A stretch of 64,000 bases of DNA from Timema cristinae (GCA_039000515.1 JBCFYV010002255.1:19743921-19807920), one strand, 5' to 3'. Shown: positions 1 through 10,035, numbered from the stretch's first letter. Program-made: numbers and translations. Notes: a model not told the origin generated them from the letters alone.

Positions 1-204
1 CATCATCATCATCAACTTAAATCATCTAACAAAATATAACAGTATGAGTAAGGGGAACTATAAGAAAAAACACAAGAATATACCATTTGGAGATAATGTC
101 GAAAATAATCAACCAAAGAGTACACAACCAGCAACTCTACCAGTCGTGCCAATTATTAAAAACGAATGCATTCAAAAGAGGACGAGATTTTTTTATTTAT
201 TTTT
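1..204. other. AT-rich sequence, no gene seen
   Basis: Begins with a short (CAT)n run of about five units, then low-complexity A-rich sequence. A 60-codon open frame starting at 44 is lysine- and asparagine-rich, shows no recognisable domain and runs into a degenerate SINE. I do not call it a gene. Confidence 0.5.
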
Positions 205-405
205 CACCACTCAAGTATTCCCGTAATAACTATTAGCAACTAATTACCTTAGTAAGGTTAGAGATGAGAAATGTATCATTTTAAATAAAATGTTCTCGAA
301 TTTGCATCTAAGATGATTGGAAAACAATTTAAGGAAAAAACCAACCCAGATGAGATTCAAACCCAGGAGCATGATATTAGTCCATGCACCCACCGATGCG
401 GTTAG
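205..405 (-). mobile_element. SINE-C copy, degenerate
   Basis: Read on the minus strand this ends in a tRNA-like head (CCGCATCGGTGGGTGCATGG) with a B-box-like GGGTTTGAATCTC. It then continues into the SINE-C body around the complement of TGGAAAACAATTTAAGG. The tail (205-250) is barely recognisable. No target-site duplication was found, so it is an old copy. Confidence 0.6.
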
Positions 406-583
406 AAAATAAAAAAACAAAGAAATCTTCCAAATTTCATAGAAGGGCTAGAGGGCTTATCAAAAATAAAGTGATGTACCTTAAATTTTTCGGAAATCGA
501 CCTCTGGTTCGATATGCTATCTTACAGGCTTACTCATATTATTTCTATTTATTAAAAACTGTCCATATGGAAATGGGATTGAT

Positions 584-846
584 ACCTGCTCCGATGTCCA
601 CATGGTCTAAGGCACCATTCTCGCAATATACTAGACTGCCGATGACAGGGAGACTGGGGTTCGAATCCAGGTCGGGTGTACAGAGTAAGGTTTTTCTTAA
701 ATAGTTTCCCACTCTTCTTCCAATATCCACGCAAGTGCTGTTACACTTCCTATAAAATCAACCTTCCTCATTCCCAACTCACTAGCGTAATTCATACATA
801 TGCGTATAACCTGAACAGGAAGTAAGATGCGGTGCTAAGAAAAATT
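584..846 (+). mobile_element. SINE-C, full length with 13-bp TSD
   Basis: The tRNA-like head has an A box around GTCCACATGGTCTAAGG and a B box GGTTCGAATCC, followed by the A/C body and the shared tail ending near AAGATGCGGTGCTAAG. A perfect 13-bp duplication AAATGGGATTGAT flanks it (571-583 and 847-859). This defines the ends and shows LINE-style retroposition. The B box is intact but point changes elsewhere suggest moderate age. Confidence 0.9.
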
Positions 847-859
847 AAATGGGATTGAT

Positions 860-1471
860 GATAAACAGTGCTAGGTCAATTGGTGCCCAACACGTCATGA
901 TCGTAAATCCGCAAGAAATATATGTCTGAATTTTATTTATTATCTCAACAACAAATTAAATACAGCGCATTCTATTTCATATAACCGTTATTCTGGTAGA
1001 AACGTGTCTCAACTATACTTATTTCGAGAATAATATGTATTCGCATTTCAAAGCTATACACCGTTCGTATAGACATCATAAATCACCAATTCCCCAAATA
1101 ACCTAACATTATTGTTCCCGTTCTATCCAGACATTATGACCTATAAATTTTCTTTCGCAGCCTTATTTTTAAAGTATAGAATCTGTGCTCTCTTTATATT
1201 TAATTTATAGCTTAAACGTAACTGCTGGGCAGTTAAAAAAAACCGTGCAAGCTTATCACCCCATATCACCTAACTTATGTACCGTGAATTTTTAACAAAA
1301 TATGAATCTTAAGTAATAAAGAAACACATAAAGTTTGTTACTAGCACACAATAAAATTCAAAAATAGTTTCTAGTAAATTTTAAAACGAAAATATACGCG
1401 GAATTAAAATAGAGCAGGCAGAGTATTTTGTGTTGTATACTGTATAGATACTAGTAAAGGAATTTCAGTCT
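860..1471. other. AT-rich DNA, nothing recognised
   Basis: About 600 bp of AT-rich sequence without a usable open frame, RNA signature or clear repeat. No inverted or tandem structure was noticed. Confidence 0.5.
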
Positions 1472-1731
1472 GACCCACTTCAGTGGCCCCAAGGTCTAAG
1501 TATTCACCCTGGCAATATACTAGATTGCCTATGAAGGGGAGATCAGGGTTCGAATTCTGACAAGTGTACTGAGGGTGTATTTTTTCCTAAATGGTTTTCC
1601 TTCTCCCTCCAGGCAAATTCGGGTACACTTACTCTAAATTCAACCTTCCTCATAACTCATAAACATGTTAGAGTAGTTAATATGCTACATTGATTCCTAT
1701 AGCCCGAACGGGTAGTAGGACGCAGCGCTAA
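1472..1731 (+). mobile_element. SINE-C copy
   Basis: The head at 1472-1500 reads CCCACTTCAGTGGCCCCAAG, with B box GGGTTCGAATTC at about 1546, body AAATGGTTTTCC and tail GAACGGGTAGTAGGACGC. It ends in an A-rich AAACAAAAAC tail rather than TAA repeats. Head substitutions weaken the A box. Confidence 0.8.
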
Positions 1732-2124
1732 AACAAAAACAAAACCAAAAACAGCGGACCACTAAAAGTCTACACACTACTTACGCCAGAGAGACAATTT
1801 TAGGCGTTGATACTGTATTATTAGTAGTCTACTATTATTTTGGGATTGATTTACGCTAACGTCATTCATTGGAGATGAAACGCAATTTATTAGTATAGAA
1901 TTTTAGTCAAGACTAACACAACGAAACAGTAAACAATTTGTCCTGAATTGTACATATTGTATCACTTATTTGGGTGTTTTGATTTAGGTAAAATGCAAAA
2001 TATTTCTTAAGTTTATATTATTAGGTTCTTTCTATAATAATGACATTTATATATTTAAAAAAAAATACATACAAAATTATTAGGATGTTTTTAGTTCATG
2101 TGTCCAGGGCTTTTTTTTTTTTAA
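1732..2124. other. AT-rich DNA
   Basis: AT-rich sequence with no coding potential. It contains short homopolymer runs (poly-A near 2060, poly-T near 2111), the latter adjoining the tail of the next SINE. Confidence 0.45.
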
Positions 2125-2262
2125 AGCATCGCGTCTTACTACCTGTTCAGGCTATACGTATATGTAATAACAACACTAATTAGTTAGGGACAAGAAAGGT
2201 TGAATTTAGAGGAAGTGTACTGAATTTGCGTGGAGGAATAGTAGGAAACCATTTAGGGAAAA
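2125..2262 (-). mobile_element. SINE-C fragment lacking the tRNA head
   Basis: The complement carries the shared tail (GTAAGACGCGATGC form) and the body up to GGTTTTCCCTAAATGG, then stops before the head. MITE copy 1 begins 19 bp further on. It is either a 5'-truncated insertion or a copy disrupted by later events. Confidence 0.75.
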
Positions 2263-2281
2263 CCGCCTTATATGACAGCTA

Positions 2282-2514
2282 CAGCAGCCCCATAGCTTCT
2301 TTGGTACTAACTGACAGCTCACAGTTGACAGCTGACGGCCTTAAAAAGTTATCAGACCAAATTATGTACCTTACACCGAATCATATGATCTGCAAAAACA
2401 TGTGTTTAGCAGCTGTCACTTCTAAAGTCAAAATTTAGGTATCATACCTAAATGTTGACTGTAGAAGTCAGCTGTCAGCTGTCAGTCAGCACCAAAGAAG
2501 CCATGGGGCTACTG
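2282..2514. mobile_element. Tc1/mariner-type MITE 'M', copy 1 (233 bp)
   Basis: Inverted ends of about 45 bp start CAGCAGCCCCATAG and finish CATGGGGCTACTG, flanked by TA on both sides (2280-2281 and 2515-2516). The centre has a small palindrome around AGGTATCATACCT. Two more copies of matching length occur at 33711 and 35993. The CAGT-type terminus and TA duplication are typical of Tc1/mariner. No transposase is encoded. Confidence 0.88.
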
Positions 2515-2629
2515 TATAATAGCTACAAACGATCAAATTTCACGTATTTATACGTCACGTTATAGTACTCGTATCTGCAGCTTCCAATTTTGATAGATTT
2601 TACCAATTCATATAAACACTAATAATATA

Positions 2630-2718
2630 AGAATCAAATAGCCGAAGCTATTATTTATGCTTTTTATTGAGGAATTATCATCAAGATATAAATGATAGCT
2701 TCGTCTATTTGATTCTTA
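2630..2718. repeat. Hairpin with ~29-bp arms
   Basis: The left arm AGAATCAAATAGCCGAAGCT and the right arm, whose complement reads AAGAATCAAATAGACGAAGC, pair over about 29 bp around a 29-nt loop. One half of the same sequence recurs at about 47952-48020, so this is a dispersed repeat. Confidence 0.7.
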
Positions 2719-2833
2719 AATATAGATCCTTACAATTATAATAATTGTACAAGTGGTAGCATTAAACCAACTACCGAGTCGAAAGTGGCTGCGTTATCTG
2801 ATAGCTCACGATATTAATTAATCACACATTTGT

Positions 2834-2910
2834 AGCCGACGATTTCCACACGTCCATCATGGACTCTGCCTTAAAATATGAGTGAAGAATGACTCTAGGC
2901 ACGGGACGAT
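2834..2910 (+). repeat. Leader conserved upstream of tRNA-like unit E
   Basis: About 77 bp starting GCCGACGATTTCCACAC and containing CTGCCTTAAAATATGAGTGA. The same sequence lies at 9937-10011 (+) and 9778-9857 (-), each time directly before a TCCTGG...CTCAGTGG tRNA-like start. It behaves as the 5' flank of a mobile unit. Confidence 0.7.
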
Positions 2911-2983
2911 TCCTGGATAGCTCAGTGGTTAGAGCATTGGTGTACTAAGCCAACGGTCCAGGGTTCGATTCCGGTGTCCAGGT
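2911..2983 (+). mobile_element. tRNA-like unit E, copy 1
   Basis: The A box TAGCTCAGTGGTTAGAG and B box GGTTCGATTCC are both good. Six of seven acceptor positions can pair, but the T stem does not form properly and no Pol III run-off structure is convincing. With two relatives sharing leader and trailer (TGTCATTTTTCAA), I read it as a tRNA-derived retroposon head, not a working tRNA. Confidence 0.65.
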
Positions 2984-3100
2984 GTCATTTTTCAATTTTC
3001 AGAACTAATAATATAGTTAAACGTTATCAATGTTGGATACCAAGATTGTTATAGTTTATAAAAGGCCCTTTCTGTGAGAAATTGGACTGTAATCACGTTG

Positions 3101-3380
3101 TTGCAACACAGTGTACTTGATGACAAGACAGTATCGTCGATGTCACGCGACCCCCAGCTTCCTGTGTTTGTTAGCACGCTCAGCTTGTTCGCTGAGCCGG
3201 TGTTGGTACTTTGTACCTCACTCTACGAGGAAGTGAGGAAGGAGGAGGATGGGAACAGAGAGAGAGATAGAGAGCGAAGGAGACAGACAGACGGGAGTCA
3301 CGTGACACAATCTTATACTTTAAGGCTTTTTATAGTGAGCGCAATAGCTCCAAACTCTTGTTATAATAGTAGGTTTTTTT
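3101..3380. other. GC-richer stretch following repeat R
   Basis: Higher GC than its surroundings, with an AG-rich segment (3252-3290) and a CACGTGAC motif near 3299. The AG-rich segment plus CACGTGAC order recurs near 31985-32070 after another R copy, so this may be a distal part of repeat R. The 112-codon frame here shows no domain. Confidence 0.4.
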
Positions 3381-3623
3381 TAGGACCGCGTCTTACTACC
3401 TATTCAGGCTAATGGCTTAGGGAGTAGGAAGGTTATATTTATAGTAAGTGATTCCTCATTTTCGTGTAGAGAGAGAGAGAGAGGGGGGGGGGGAGTGAAA
3501 AGTCATTTTGGAAAAACCACCCTCAGTACACCCGGCGGAGATTCGAACCTCGATCTCCCCGTCACCGGCAGTCTAGTCTATTGCGAGAGTAGCGCGTTAG
3601 ACCACGCGGCCACCTAAACGGGT
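3381..3623 (-). mobile_element. SINE-C with internal AG/G expansion
   Basis: The complement runs from a CGTGGTCTAACGCGCTACTC head through B box GGTTCGAATCTCC to a tail at ACCGCGTCTTAC. The position normally holding GGAGGGAGAGTGG is expanded to a long AG and then G tract at 3464-3492. No clear duplication was found at the ends. Confidence 0.85.
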
Positions 3624-3757
3624 TCTATCGTAGCTAAGGTATATTTTGCAAGAGGTATAGTGATATACAGTAGCTAATAAGTGGTATTTAGTAATTAATC
3701 GATAATTACCTGTGATGATAAAAACAAGTATTATAATAAAAACAACAATAAATACTA

Positions 3758-4022
3758 GGCGACCTGGTGGTCTAGGGGTAAGGTGCCAGACTTCTGTGTT
3801 GGGGGTCCGGGGCTCAATCCTCGGTCCCGCACAGATTTATCTGATTGCCAAAACCTTCCTTCACCTCTGACAAGACATTTGTGAATGTGGGGAATGCCAG
3901 GCCTCTACCGTGGTTCGGATTCCACGTTAAACTGTAGGTCCTCCATTTCATCTCACAATCACCCTACCATTACACATTAGCGTAAGTGCATACAACCCGA
4001 ACGGGTAGTAAGAACATGGTGG

Positions 4023-4050
<28 letters not shown>
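3758..4050 (+). mobile_element. SINE-B, deletion subfamily, 11-bp TSD
   Basis: The head GACCTGGTGGTCTAGGGGTA and B box GGGGCTCAATCC are followed by the SINE-B body with CCGTGGTTCGGATTCCACG and the tail AACGGGTAGTAAG plus TAA repeats. AATAAATACTA occurs at 3747-3757 and 4051-4061. It lacks the GTGTATTAATCACAA segment present in other B copies. Confidence 0.9.
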
Positions 4051-4053
<3 letters not shown>

Positions 4054-4181
4054 AAATACTACTATGGTGCAAGTTTTATGCTCAAATAAAAGGGACTGGT
4101 GATACAAAAAAAAATGTATAGCTATGTTATACCTTCAAAATTTTGTATTACAATGATTGTATTGTATTTTTAATTAGTCGT

Positions 4182-4313
4182 TTACCTACTTCAATGACCA
4201 AATGGTCTGAGGCGTCACTCTAAAAGACTTCCTTCTTCCTATCTGCTTCATTAGAGTAATTATTTTCATATATACGTTCAACCTGAACCGGTATTAAGAT
4301 GCGGTGATAGCAA
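4182..4313 (+). mobile_element. SINE-C with internal deletion
   Basis: A head fragment (ACTTCAATGACCAAATGGTC) joins within about 30 bp to a tail fragment (CATTAGAGTAATTA... AAGATGCGGTGATAG). B box and body are missing. Confidence 0.6.
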
Positions 4314-4374
4314 AAAATAGTCATTTAACGTGTATTTACTTATATTGTGAAGATTTTAAACCATGTTAGTTACC

Positions 4375-4663
4375 GCAGGTGACCTGGTGGTCTAGGGGTA
4401 AAGTGTCAGAATTCTGTACTGGGGGTTCGGGGCTCAATCCTTGGTCCCGACACAGATTTATCTGATTACCAAGCCCTTCCTACACCTCTGACAAGACGTG
4501 TATTAATCACAACTTGTGAATGTGGGGAATGCCAGGCCACCACCGTGGTTCGGATCCCACGTTAAACTGTAGGTCCTTTATTTCATCTCACACCCTGTCA
4601 TTACACATTAGCGTAAGTGCGTATAACCCGAACGGTAGTAAGACGCGGTACTAGTAATAATAA
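4375..4663 (+). mobile_element. SINE-B, long subfamily, imperfect TSD
   Basis: Complete head, B box and body, including the GTGTATTAATCACAAC segment, then the shared tail. Flanks ATGTTAGTTACC (4363-4374) and ATGTTAATTACC (4664-4675) differ at one base, which fits an aged duplication. Confidence 0.88.
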
Positions 4664-4908
4664 TATGTTAATTACCAGTTTAAACCCAACCTCACATTGC
4701 GTGAGCCATTAATAGGTCTGTCATGACCCGCAAGGGTAATATCGTGGTTTAAGTCGTCAGATACGCGAAAGGCGTGGATTGCTGGTAAAATTAAGGTAAA
4801 GGTTTGAAACTCAGCTGAGTACACCAAAAGATACTTTCCCGTTTTGAAATGTTTACTATAATTTTAATTATTTTTTAAAATAATTTAGATTACGTTTAAC
4901 ACCACAAT

Positions 4909-5167
4909 ACCCGCCTCAGCGGTGTAGTTGGCTAAGCGCTTGTCTGTTGAGCTCGACTTCTGAGGACGGAGGAGATCGAGGTTCAAATCTCGGTCGGGTA
5001 ACTGAGTGTGATTTTTCATAAATGGATTTCCACTCTCCCTCCACGAAAATGCGGGTCCACTTCCTCTAAATTCAACCTTCCCAAATTCCAATCCATTAGC
5101 GTAATTAGTACTTAAGCCTATAACCCGAACGGGTAGTAAGACACGGTGCTAAATTAAATTAAATAAA
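4909..5167 (+). mobile_element. SINE-A, full length with 11-bp TSD
   Basis: The head ACCCGCCTCAGCGGTGTAGT, B box GGTTCAAATCTC, body and tail AACGGGTAGTAAGACACGG are all present, ending in AAATTAAATTAAAT. AACACCACAAT is perfectly repeated at 4898-4908 and 5168-5178. Confidence 0.92.
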
Positions 5168-5199
5168 AACACCACAATGTTTTGTTATTTATGTGGTTT

Positions 5200-5410
5200 G
5201 CCGCTTGGCCTCCTCAGGCTACCCGCATATTTATACTAATGGGGTAGAGATGAGTATGCTAAAATTTAGAATAAATGTAACCATAGTTGCATGGAAGAAT
5301 AGTTAGAAAACCATTTAGTTAAAAAAAATAGTACACCCGGCTGAGATACCAAACCTTATCTTTTCTTCAATCCAGTCTATTGAATTCATATGACCATTGA
5401 CACGAGCCAT
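5200..5410 (-). mobile_element. SINE-C, highly degenerate
   Basis: Matches on the complement are scattered: a tail piece at 5205-5250, body AACCATTTAG near 5310, GTACACCCGGC near 5330 and head CCAGTCTATTG near 5371. No duplication. Confidence 0.5.
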
Positions 5411-7514
5411 AAGGCTATATAATAATTAGTTCAAAATGTATTAGTGTGATCCAATTGGCGGCCCGAGAAGCCCTCGGTTGCAGATGTGAAATAGCTTAAT
5501 GATACAAATAAAAATATTTTTGTTTAAAAAGTCATGAATTAGTTTTATTATGCATTTATTTGATTAGTAAATATATTTATAAATATAGAACTATTTAATA
5601 TTTATAACGCTAAGTTGTTTTGTGAAAGTGTTTGCGCGAGCATATTTCATAATACAGTTTTGGAAAAGTAATAAAAAAAAATTGCAGTCAAATTTAAACG
5701 ATTTTACAACCAAAAATACAATTTATATGTAAGTATTAAAATTATTGTTTATTTAGTGTTTTTTTAGGTCTATATTAAGTTTATGGGATTACTAAATATA
5801 TTTACGGCCCGCGGCGCCAAATGATGGTCAAGAGATAGCCCTTGGGATGAAAAAGTTGGACCAACCTGACCTAAGCAGGTAATAGATTTTTTTTTTTCAT
5901 TTATTTTAGGTATTCAACGCTCATTTTCTAATACTTTAACTTTCTCATATCTACCCTAGTGATGGAATTAAATGTAGATATCCCGGAAGTATGGCTGTAA
6001 GAAAAAACACATTTTCAAAGGATTCCAATGGTGCACTTTTTAATCTATATCATTAATTTTTATTCACGTCCATAGATGTATTCTCCTGCTGTTCATATTG
6101 GATGACTATGCTCTACCATCAGACGAGTAGGCCCAAGTTTTGCTCCCACGGTGGTAGTATATCAATAATAATAGCTCGGTATCAGCTACCATGGTCTGAA
6201 ACATGATCGCGCTCTTTGACACTAGCGCTACTGGGAAGAATTATAACGAACTAAACCTGACACTGCTGAATGTATAGTAGGATATTGGTGTGAAGAAACT
6301 TACAGAACACATAAGCATTTTTTTTTCCAGTCAAGATTGATTATATATTATGTTATATATAGCTATGTTAGCTAAAAGTCCTTATTTAATTAGGGTTGCC
6401 AGATTAAGTATCACAATTTTATGTCAATTTTTGTGACACATAAATAAATTAATGCTTTTTATATTATACAAAAAATAAAACAATAGCATTAATAATTTAA
6501 TAATAAAAAAAAGGACAAGCAAAAGTTAAACGTTTACTCATATTTGCGATAAGATTTGCCTCCATCTTGCACTGTTTTTTCGGCATGTTTAGACTTTTAA
6601 CACTGTAAATTAAATTTAATAACCATGAAAACAAACATATCCATGAATTTTCACTTACACTCTCACAATGATGCAATGACGTACAAATTCAATGAGAATG
6701 TGATCACTAAACTTATAGAATAGGTGGGACTTTCCCGAATTGTGTTATACCTATGCATACCAGCATGACAAAAATAATGTTAATAGACCTCCTGGACTCC
6801 TACATAACCGATTGTGGGGTAGACGATGGCAAAAAAAAAAAGTAAAAAAAAAAGGGAAGTGGTCTTTCGGGACACCGGGACTATCATCTAAAATAACGGG
6901 ATAATCCCGGAAAACCAGGACTCTGGCAAACATAATATAACTATATCTATATATATTATTAGAAATGTAACATTCGAATCCTCAAATCAAATCGCATTTG
7001 AGAGATTCGATATTTGTAATAATCTCAAAAAAGTATCCAGAAGACAAAAATTATGAAGAATTTGATTTGAAATAACCATTTTAAACATTGTGTAAAAGGA
7101 ATTAAACAGTTTTGTCTAGTTGGGAGAGAAGAAAAAAAAATGACAAAATTGTATTAATAGAATTAATTAATTTACTAAAGAGAAAATATATCGTTGTTGT
7201 TTGTGACGTAATAAACAATACAAAGAAAATAGCATGTGTCAGTGGAATCAAGTCACAGCTTTTAAAAAAGTTTATTTTATATACTTTCACTTTAACTTGA
7301 GTCGTAAATTTAAAAAAAATAATTGATGAGTCGAAAGAAAATTTAAGATTAGAATTGTAGAAATATAAGATTGAGCCCATCTCTAATACATACATGTAGG
7401 CCTAAGTTAGCCTATATGTACAGTATATGTCCATATACATAATCTAAATATATATATAGGTATAGAAAGAGGTATGAGATGGCAAATTCTCGGATATTGG
7501 AAAATTATCAATGT
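5411..7514. other. AT-rich DNA with one probable hAT-type terminus
   Basis: About 2.1 kb without genes. A GC-rich patch at 5805-5871 reads, on the complement, as a start CAGGTTGGTCCAACTTTTTC. That form is common at the ends of hAT-like elements, and a related GC-rich patch lies at about 5455-5490. The rest is AT-rich, including a 97-codon low-complexity frame at 7102-7395 that I reject as coding. Confidence 0.4.
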
Positions 7515-7574
7515 TTATTATTAATTATTATTATTATTACTATTATTATTATTATATATTATTATTATTATTGA
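7515..7574. repeat. (ATT)n microsatellite
   Basis: Interrupted ATT repeats. They may be a residual SINE tail, but no SINE body adjoins. Confidence 0.8.
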
Positions 7575-7804
7575 GAGTAATAGTAGTAGTAAAGAAATGA
7601 ATGAATACGAGCCTTTGTAGACCCGTTATGTTAATACTTCAATATTTGTATCATCAATAAGTTAATTAATATAATTGTAAGGTTGGTCCGAGTATTTAAC
7701 ATAATTTGTCCCTCCCCTCTCCACCGTTTCTCCTACCCACCCCACTCCCCTGTGGGCCTTATTTTCTCCCTACCTTATCAACCCCCTCGTCCTTTAGCAA
7801 ACTA

Positions 7805-8123
7805 TCTATACTTATAAAATAACATGTCCTGATTGATTGACTGACCGTCATTTTGAAAGTTACATAAATAAAATTTTGTATTTCGGTTATTGACGTAAAA
7901 CAAATTAATACGTGTTTCAGGAATTTTGGAAATTTTATTTAATAAGGGATGAAAAAGGGGGTGAAAGTTTGTATCGGACTTGCATTATTTTTGATCTGAG
8001 GTCAAGTTATGGTCATCAACGTAACGTAATATTTTAAATTAATCTGTAAATACATATGTATATTTTCGTATTTGTATATAATCAACTTCCACGCGAGCAA
8101 AGCCGCGGGCAACAGCTATCTAG
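7805..8123. mobile_element. Helitron-like non-autonomous element
   Basis: Starts TCTATACTTATAAAAT after an A. It ends in a GC-rich segment (GCGAGCAAAGCCGCGGGC) followed by CAGCTATCTAG and a T. TC...hairpin...CTRR between A and T is the Helitron pattern. A second, unrelated-body element with the same logic is at 14067-14326. No Rep/helicase is present. Confidence 0.5.
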
Positions 8124-8140
8124 TTATATATATAATAGAC

Positions 8141-8189
8141 GGTAGGTGCCACCTCTAAAATTCAACCCCTCCAGCACAAGCCACCACTG
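8141..8189. mobile_element. hAT-type terminus remnant
   Basis: The complement begins CAGTGGTGGCTTGTGCTGGA, close to the CAGTGGCGGCTCGT ends of the hAT-like element at 16338-17058. The opposite end was not found. Confidence 0.45.
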
Positions 8190-8274
8190 TGAAAAATTTT
8201 CAAATTCAAAATTTCCCCAAAGATTTTCATCTCTAATCAGGCATCACATTAGTAAATGTTGATAGATGACAACT

Positions 8275-8335
8275 GGACACGGAAATTGATCCCGGTTTTG
8301 ATCCCCGTGTCCAGATGTCATTTTTTCAAAAGCCA
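8275..8335 (+). mobile_element. tRNA-like unit E, truncated copy 3
   Basis: Only the B-box half remains (GGTTTTGATCCCCGTGTCCA), followed by the same TGTCATTTTTTCAA trailer as the copies at 2911 and 10012. Confidence 0.55.
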
Positions 8336-8348
8336 ATAACTTTTTTTT

Positions 8349-8590
8349 TATTAGCGCCGCGTCTTATTATCTGTTCAGATTATACGCATATTACAAATTA
8401 TGCTACTTAGTTAAGGATAAGTAAGGTTGAATTTAGAGGAAATGTACCCGAAATTACGTGGTAGAGGAGTGGAAAACCATTTAGAGAAAACCACCCACCG
8501 ACCGGGATTCGAACTCTGATCTCACTGTCATAAACAGTCTAGTCTATTGCGAGAGTGATACCTTACACCGTTTATCCTCCGAGGTAGGTA
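8349..8590 (-). mobile_element. SINE-C copy
   Basis: The complement has head CACTCTCGCAATAGACTAGA, B box GAGTTCGAATCCC, body and a tail ending at GCCGCGTCTTATT. A box partly eroded. No duplication noted. Confidence 0.8.
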
Positions 8591-8962
8591 CGAACAAAAT
8601 TAAGTAGCTTAAAATTGATACCGTGTGTTCACTTATGCGGGTGATAAGAGAGTTCACATTCAAAGCGCATTTATTTTATTGTCAACGGTCTTTGGTGAGG
8701 GATGTGTGTTGCCCAGGTAACTTTCCGTGGCATGTGTAAACGACAGTTACGACAGTGAGAGAGAGAGAGAGAGACGGTAAACAGGTTGACAGATGACTGT
8801 GAGAAGGGCGTGCGTCATGCGTGCGGAAAGCACCGGCTTGTTTACGTGGAAAAAGGACTGTGTATATATGACGGGTTGTGTGCTCATCTCAGAGAGACGA
8901 GACAGTCACAGAACTAACGGAACTTGCCATAAGAGGAAGTGTGTGTCCACGTTGTATTACTA
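8591..8962. other. Moderate-GC stretch with (AG)n
   Basis: Contains an AG microsatellite at 8755-8776. A 76-codon frame at 8793-9023 enters the next SINE and has no recognisable motif. Nothing else supported. Confidence 0.4.
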
Positions 8963-9257
8963 TATATTATTATTATTAACACCGCATCTTACTACCCGTT
9001 CGGGCTATACTCATTTACACTAATGTGAATGGTAGGGTGATTGTGAGATGAAATGGAGGACCTGCAGTTTAACGTGGAATCCGAACCACGGTTGAGGACT
9101 GGCATTCCCCACATTCACAAGTTGTGAATTAATACACGTCTTGTCAGAGGTGAAGGAAGGGTTCGGCAATCAGACAAATCAGTGCCGGGACCGAGGATTG
9201 AACCCCGGACTCCGGCACGGAAGCCTGACACCTTACCCCTAGACCACCAGGTCACCC
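8963..9257 (-). mobile_element. SINE-B, long subfamily
   Basis: The complement reads GTGACCTGGTGGTCTAGGGG at the 9256 end, B box GGGGTTCAATCC, body with the ATTAATACAC segment, and the shared tail with ATT repeats at the left. Flanks CACGTTGTA and CTACGTTATA may be a worn duplication. Confidence 0.9.
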
Positions 9258-9374
9258 ATCTACGTTATAAGTTTTTGAACTAATAGACTGATCTCAAAAA
9301 ACTTGAAAATGTAGTGTATCACTTAAGATAAACTAGTATGCAGGGGTATACTCAGGGCTGCATGGTGGAACTGG

Positions 9375-9530
9375 GGTGTTTTTTCCTAAATAGTTTTCCA
9401 CTCTCCCTCCACGCAAATGCGGGTTTACTTCCTCTAATCCAACCTTACCAATTCCTAATCCATTAGCGTAATTACTACTTAAAGCGTATAACCCGAACGG
9501 TAGTAAGGACGCGGTGCTAAATAATAATAA
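9375..9530 (+). mobile_element. SINE-A, 5'-truncated
   Basis: Starts inside the body near AACTGGGGTG, lacks the tRNA head and runs through CTCCCTCCACGCAAATGCGG to the tail and (TAA)n. It sits tail-to-tail against the next SINE-A copy. Confidence 0.85.
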
Positions 9531-9540
9531 TAATAAAATA

Positions 9541-9766
9541 AAAAAACACTGCATCTTACTACCCATTTGGTTATAAGCTTAACTACTAATTACGCTAATG
9601 GATTAAGAGATGGGAAGGTTGAATTTAAAGGAAGGAAACCCGCATTAGCGTGAAGAGAAAGAGTGAAAAACCATGTAGTAAAATCCACCCCCAGTTCACC
9701 CGACCCAGATTCAAACCTATATATCCCCGTCCTCGGCAGTCTAGCTCAACACGACTAGCGTGCTAC
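9541..9766 (-). mobile_element. SINE-A with a hybrid head
   Basis: Tail and body are typical SINE-A. The complement of the head reads CTCAGTGGTAGCACGCTAGT instead of GTAGTTGGCTAACGCGCTTG. The A-box half therefore matches tRNA-like unit E and the rest matches SINE-A. The head is also the outer end of the inverted repeat at 9765-10035. Confidence 0.75.
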
Positions 9767-10035
9767 CACTGAGATATCCAGGAATTGCCCCATGCCCAAG
9801 GTCATTCTTCACTCATATTTTAAGGCAGAGTCTATGATGGACGTGTGGAAATCGTCGGAAATGTGTTATCAATTAAGATCAGGAGCTATCAGATAACGCA
9901 GCCACCTTTGACTCGGTGACATTTACATTTGTAGCCGACGATTTCCACACACCCATAAAATCTCTGCCTTAAAATATGAGTTAAGAATGACCCTGATGAG
10001 CATGGGAAAATTCCTGGTTAGCTCAGTGGTAAGAG
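9765..10035. repeat. ~95-bp-arm inverted repeat ending in two tRNA A-box halves
   Basis: The left arm (9765-9860) and the complement of the right arm (9937-10035) share CCACTGAG, CCAGGAATT, CATATTTTAAGGCAGAG and GTGTGGAAATCGTCGG. The arms face apart with a ~76-bp centre containing GCTATCAGATAACGCAGCCA. The centre and one arm are repeated at 2783-2915. It looks like two E-type 5' regions placed head to head. Confidence 0.75.

Larger units (their letters stand above)
2630..3003. mobile_element. Composite insertion with 12-bp TSD carrying hairpin, leader and tRNA-like unit E
   Basis: ACTAATAATATA at 2618-2629 is repeated at 3004-3015. Inside, in order, are a hairpin (2630-2718), a stretch similar to the centre of the inverted repeat at 9765-10035 (2783-2833), a conserved leader (2834-2910) and tRNA-like unit E (2911-2983). 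The shared duplication suggests the block entered as one piece, although the hairpin also matches part of family L near 47950. Confidence 0.6.
2525..3100 (+). repeat. Dispersed repeat R, copy 1, interrupted by an insertion
   Basis: Family R is recognised by a run reading roughly TCATACGTCA...GATCTGCAGCTGTCA, then GTTATCAATGTTG and AAATTGGACTGTA. Here 2525-2629 is the left part and 3004-3100 the right part. Between them lies a 374-bp insertion flanked by a 12-bp duplication. The function and class of R are unknown. Confidence 0.6.

Noticed and set aside
2911..2983. Possible functional tRNA
   Set aside because: A and B boxes are good but the T stem does not pair. Two further copies with the same leader and trailer show that it belongs to a mobile unit.
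7102..7395. 97-codon frame
   Set aside because: Phe/Ile/Lys/Asn-rich translation of AT-rich DNA, with an overlapping frame on the other strand and no domain.
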